Program-made: the position numbers and the translations under genes | In this document: positions 13,226 through 14,601 of the stretch, in pieces | How the letters are laid out: every line of letters begins with the position of its first letter | Numbering within the stretch: the first letter of the stretch is position 1 | The notes under the pieces: model-generated | Database searches by the model: none | Seen by the model: only the letters and a program-made list of their open reading frames with translations | Told to the model about the DNA's origin: nothing | From: Thermofilaceae archaeon | GTDB taxonomy: Archaea > Thermoproteota > Thermoprotei > Thermofilales > Thermofilaceae | NCBI GenBank assembly: GCA_027027675.1 | Contig: JALVKT010000060.1 | Span: 1 to 14,601 of the forward strand | Direction: 5' to 3' | Length of the DNA: 14,601 nucleotides

Positions 13226-14601
13226 ATGCCCGAGAAGAACTCTAAGGAAAACGAGATCCAGCTAAGAGTAGCCGAGGCTAGGACACGCGACGTTGGAAGG
13301 GGTATCGTAAGGATAGATAGGCAGTCCATGCGGAAGCTCGGCGTTGAGCCCGGCGACGCGGTCGAAATCGAGGGCAAAAAGTCGACCGTTGCTATCGTCT
13401 GGCCGCTACCCCTGGAGGACGAGGGCGTCGGCATAATAAGGATGGACGGCATTCTCAGGAAAAACGCCGGCGTCTCGCTGGGCGACATAGTGAAGGTTAG
13501 GAAGGCTAAGATATCCCCTGCGAGGCGCATCACGCTTGCCCCATCGTTTAAGCTTGGTATACAGGTTACCCCGGATCTCGTAGAGTACGTTAAGAGTAGG
13601 CTCATGGGTAGGCCGCTGAAACGGGGAGACGTAGTCGAAATACCCTTCTTTAACACCGCCCTACAGTTTACAGTCGTAAACACAGTGCCTCCCGGCGCAG
13701 TCCAGGTCGTAGGGAGCACCGAGATAAACCTTAGGACAGAGCCTGTGAGCGGCGAGATCTCTATTCCCCGCGTCACCTATGAGGACATAGGCGACCTCGA
13801 GGAGGCAAAGGAGAAGATAAGAGAGATGGTCGAGCTGCCGCTTAAGCACCCCGAGCTCTTCAGGCATCTAGGCATTGAACCGCCTAAGGGTGTCCTCCTG
13901 TATGGTCCTCCCGGTACGGGCAAGACCCTCCTGGCGAAGGCGGTGGCAAACGAGAGCGGAGCCTACTTCATAGCGATCAACGGCCCCGAAATCATGAGCA
14001 AATACTATGGTGAGAGCGAGCAGAGGCTCCGCGAAGTCTTCGAGGAGGCCCAGAAGAACGCCCCGGCAATCATATTCATTGACGAGATAGACGCGATAGC
14101 TCCCCGCCGCGAAGCCGTAACCGGTGAGGTTGAGAGGCGCGTAGTGGCCCAGCTCCTCGCGCTGATGGACGGCCTCAAGGAGAGGGGCCAGGTAATAGTT
14201 ATCGCAGCCACGAACAGGCCCAACGACATAGACCCGGCGCTCCGACGCCCCGGACGCTTCGACCGCGAAATAGCGTTCCCGGTGCCGGACAAGAGGGCTA
14301 GGAAGGAGATACTCCAGGTTCACACGAGGAACATGCCCCTCGCGGACGACGTGAATCTTGACGAGATAGCTGAGCTCACCCACGGATACACGGGAGCGGA
14401 TCTTGCTGCGCTCTGCAGGGAGGCCGCCATACATGCTCTCCGCCGCTTCCTCCCAAAGATAGACCTTGAAAGCGAGTCCATCCCGCCGGAGATACTCAAA
14501 GAGATCAAGGTTACGAGGAAAGACTTCCTTGAGGCAATGAAGGATATACAGCCGAGCGCGCTGAGAGAGGTCTACGTTGAAGTCCCCGAGGTGCACTGGG
14601 A
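13226..14601 (+). CDS. cdc48: Cdc48/VAT-type AAA ATPase (cut by right window edge)
   Basis: The frame is open from ATG at 13226 to the window end, 458 complete codons of a protein that is usually 730-760 residues. It has the N domain (about 8-180: double-psi beta barrel with DVGRGIVRID and EPGDAVEIEG, then the four-stranded barrel) and the whole D1 AAA domain. D1 has Walker A GPPGTGKT (227-234), Walker B IIFIDEID (282-289), sensor-1 Asn330 and the arginine-finger segment RRPGRFD (340-346). The D1-D2 linker begins near 430. D2 lies beyond the edge. The enzyme is a hexameric unfoldase that feeds the proteasome and remodels complexes. The N domain distinguishes it from the proteasomal PAN ATPase. 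Confidence 0.95.
   Translation, partial: MPEKNSKENEIQLRVAEARTRDVGRGIVRIDRQSMRKLGVEPGDAVEIEGKKSTVAIVWPLPLEDEGVGIIRMDGILRKNAGVSLGDIVKVRKAKISPARRITLAPSFKLGIQVTPDLVEYVKSRLMGRPLKRGDVVEIPFFNTALQFTVVNTVPPGAVQVVGSTEINLRTEPVSGEISIPRVTYEDIGDLEEAKEKIREMVELPLKHPELFRHLGIEPPKGVLLYGPPGTGKTLLAKAVANESGAYFIAINGPEIMSKYYGESEQRLREVFEEAQKNAPAIIFIDEIDAIAPRREAVTGEVERRVVAQLLALMDGLKERGQVIVIAATNRPNDIDPALRRPGRFDREIAFPVPDKRARKEILQVHTRNMPLADDVNLDEIAELTHGYTGADLAALCREAAIHALRRFLPKIDLESESIPPEILKEIKVTRKDFLEAMKDIQPSALREVYVEVPEVHW

Noticed and set aside
13159..13776. Long minus-strand open frame of 205 codons opposite the start of cdc48
   Set aside because: It lies antisense to the conserved Cdc48 N domain, is rich in Ser/Thr/Pro as expected for an antisense shadow, and has no promoter or ribosome binding site.
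13868..14596. Minus-strand open frame of 242 codons opposite the cdc48 D1 domain
   Set aside because: The plus-strand frame carries intact Walker A, Walker B and arginine-finger motifs. The antisense frame is open only because of codon bias in the real gene.

Overview
The window looks like chromosomal DNA of a hyperthermophilic crenarchaeon (phylum Thermoproteota). The archaeal markers are topoisomerase VI subunits B and A, an archaeal MBF1 with its zinc ribbon, a Cdc48/VAT-type AAA ATPase, a tetraether-lipid synthase homologue, a DUF1512 protein and a DRG-type GTPase. Promoters have A/T-rich TATA boxes about 25 bases ahead of the inferred transcript starts, and several genes look leaderless or have GGTG-type ribosome binding sites. 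I see no mobile element, CRISPR array, tRNA or rRNA. Genes are packed tightly and the longest gene-free stretch is about 200 bases. I cannot name the order; Desulfurococcales and Thermofilales are both plausible.

Left part (1-1770): an hflX GTPase fragment runs off the left edge and is preceded by mbf1 on the minus strand. A stand-alone PUA-domain protein related to the C-terminal part of archaeosine transglycosylase is divergent from mbf1. A small basic protein of unknown function follows, with a hairpin plus T-tract terminator.

Lipid and envelope region (1884-6749): a two-gene minus-strand operon encodes a radical SAM protein of the tetraether synthase (Tes) type and a 150-residue protein of unknown function. 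A perfect 7-11-7 inverted repeat sits at the tes promoter. Behind it lies a PRC-barrel/coiled-coil protein resembling CdvA. Divergent from that is a plus-strand operon with a membrane-anchored DUF1512 protein, a two-helix membrane protein with a cytosolic-type zinc ribbon, and a 58-residue double zinc-ribbon protein.

Sulfur and DNA topology region (6737-11763): a large protein combining a PUA-like domain, a PAPS/APS-reductase PP-loop domain and a two-cluster ferredoxin domain is transcribed toward the zinc-ribbon operon. Divergent from it are a 47-residue membrane peptide and the top6B-top6A operon. A stand-alone Lrp/AsnC ligand-binding (RAM) domain protein converges on top6A.

Right part (11970-14601): a DRG/Obg-family GTPase with a TGS domain and an unusual G4 motif, then the first 458 codons of cdc48, cut by the right edge.

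The parts most likely to hold something undescribed are the tes operon with its unknown partner and operator-like palindrome, the DUF1512/zinc-ribbon membrane cluster with its CdvA-like divergent neighbour, and the PUA/PP-loop/ferredoxin fusion.
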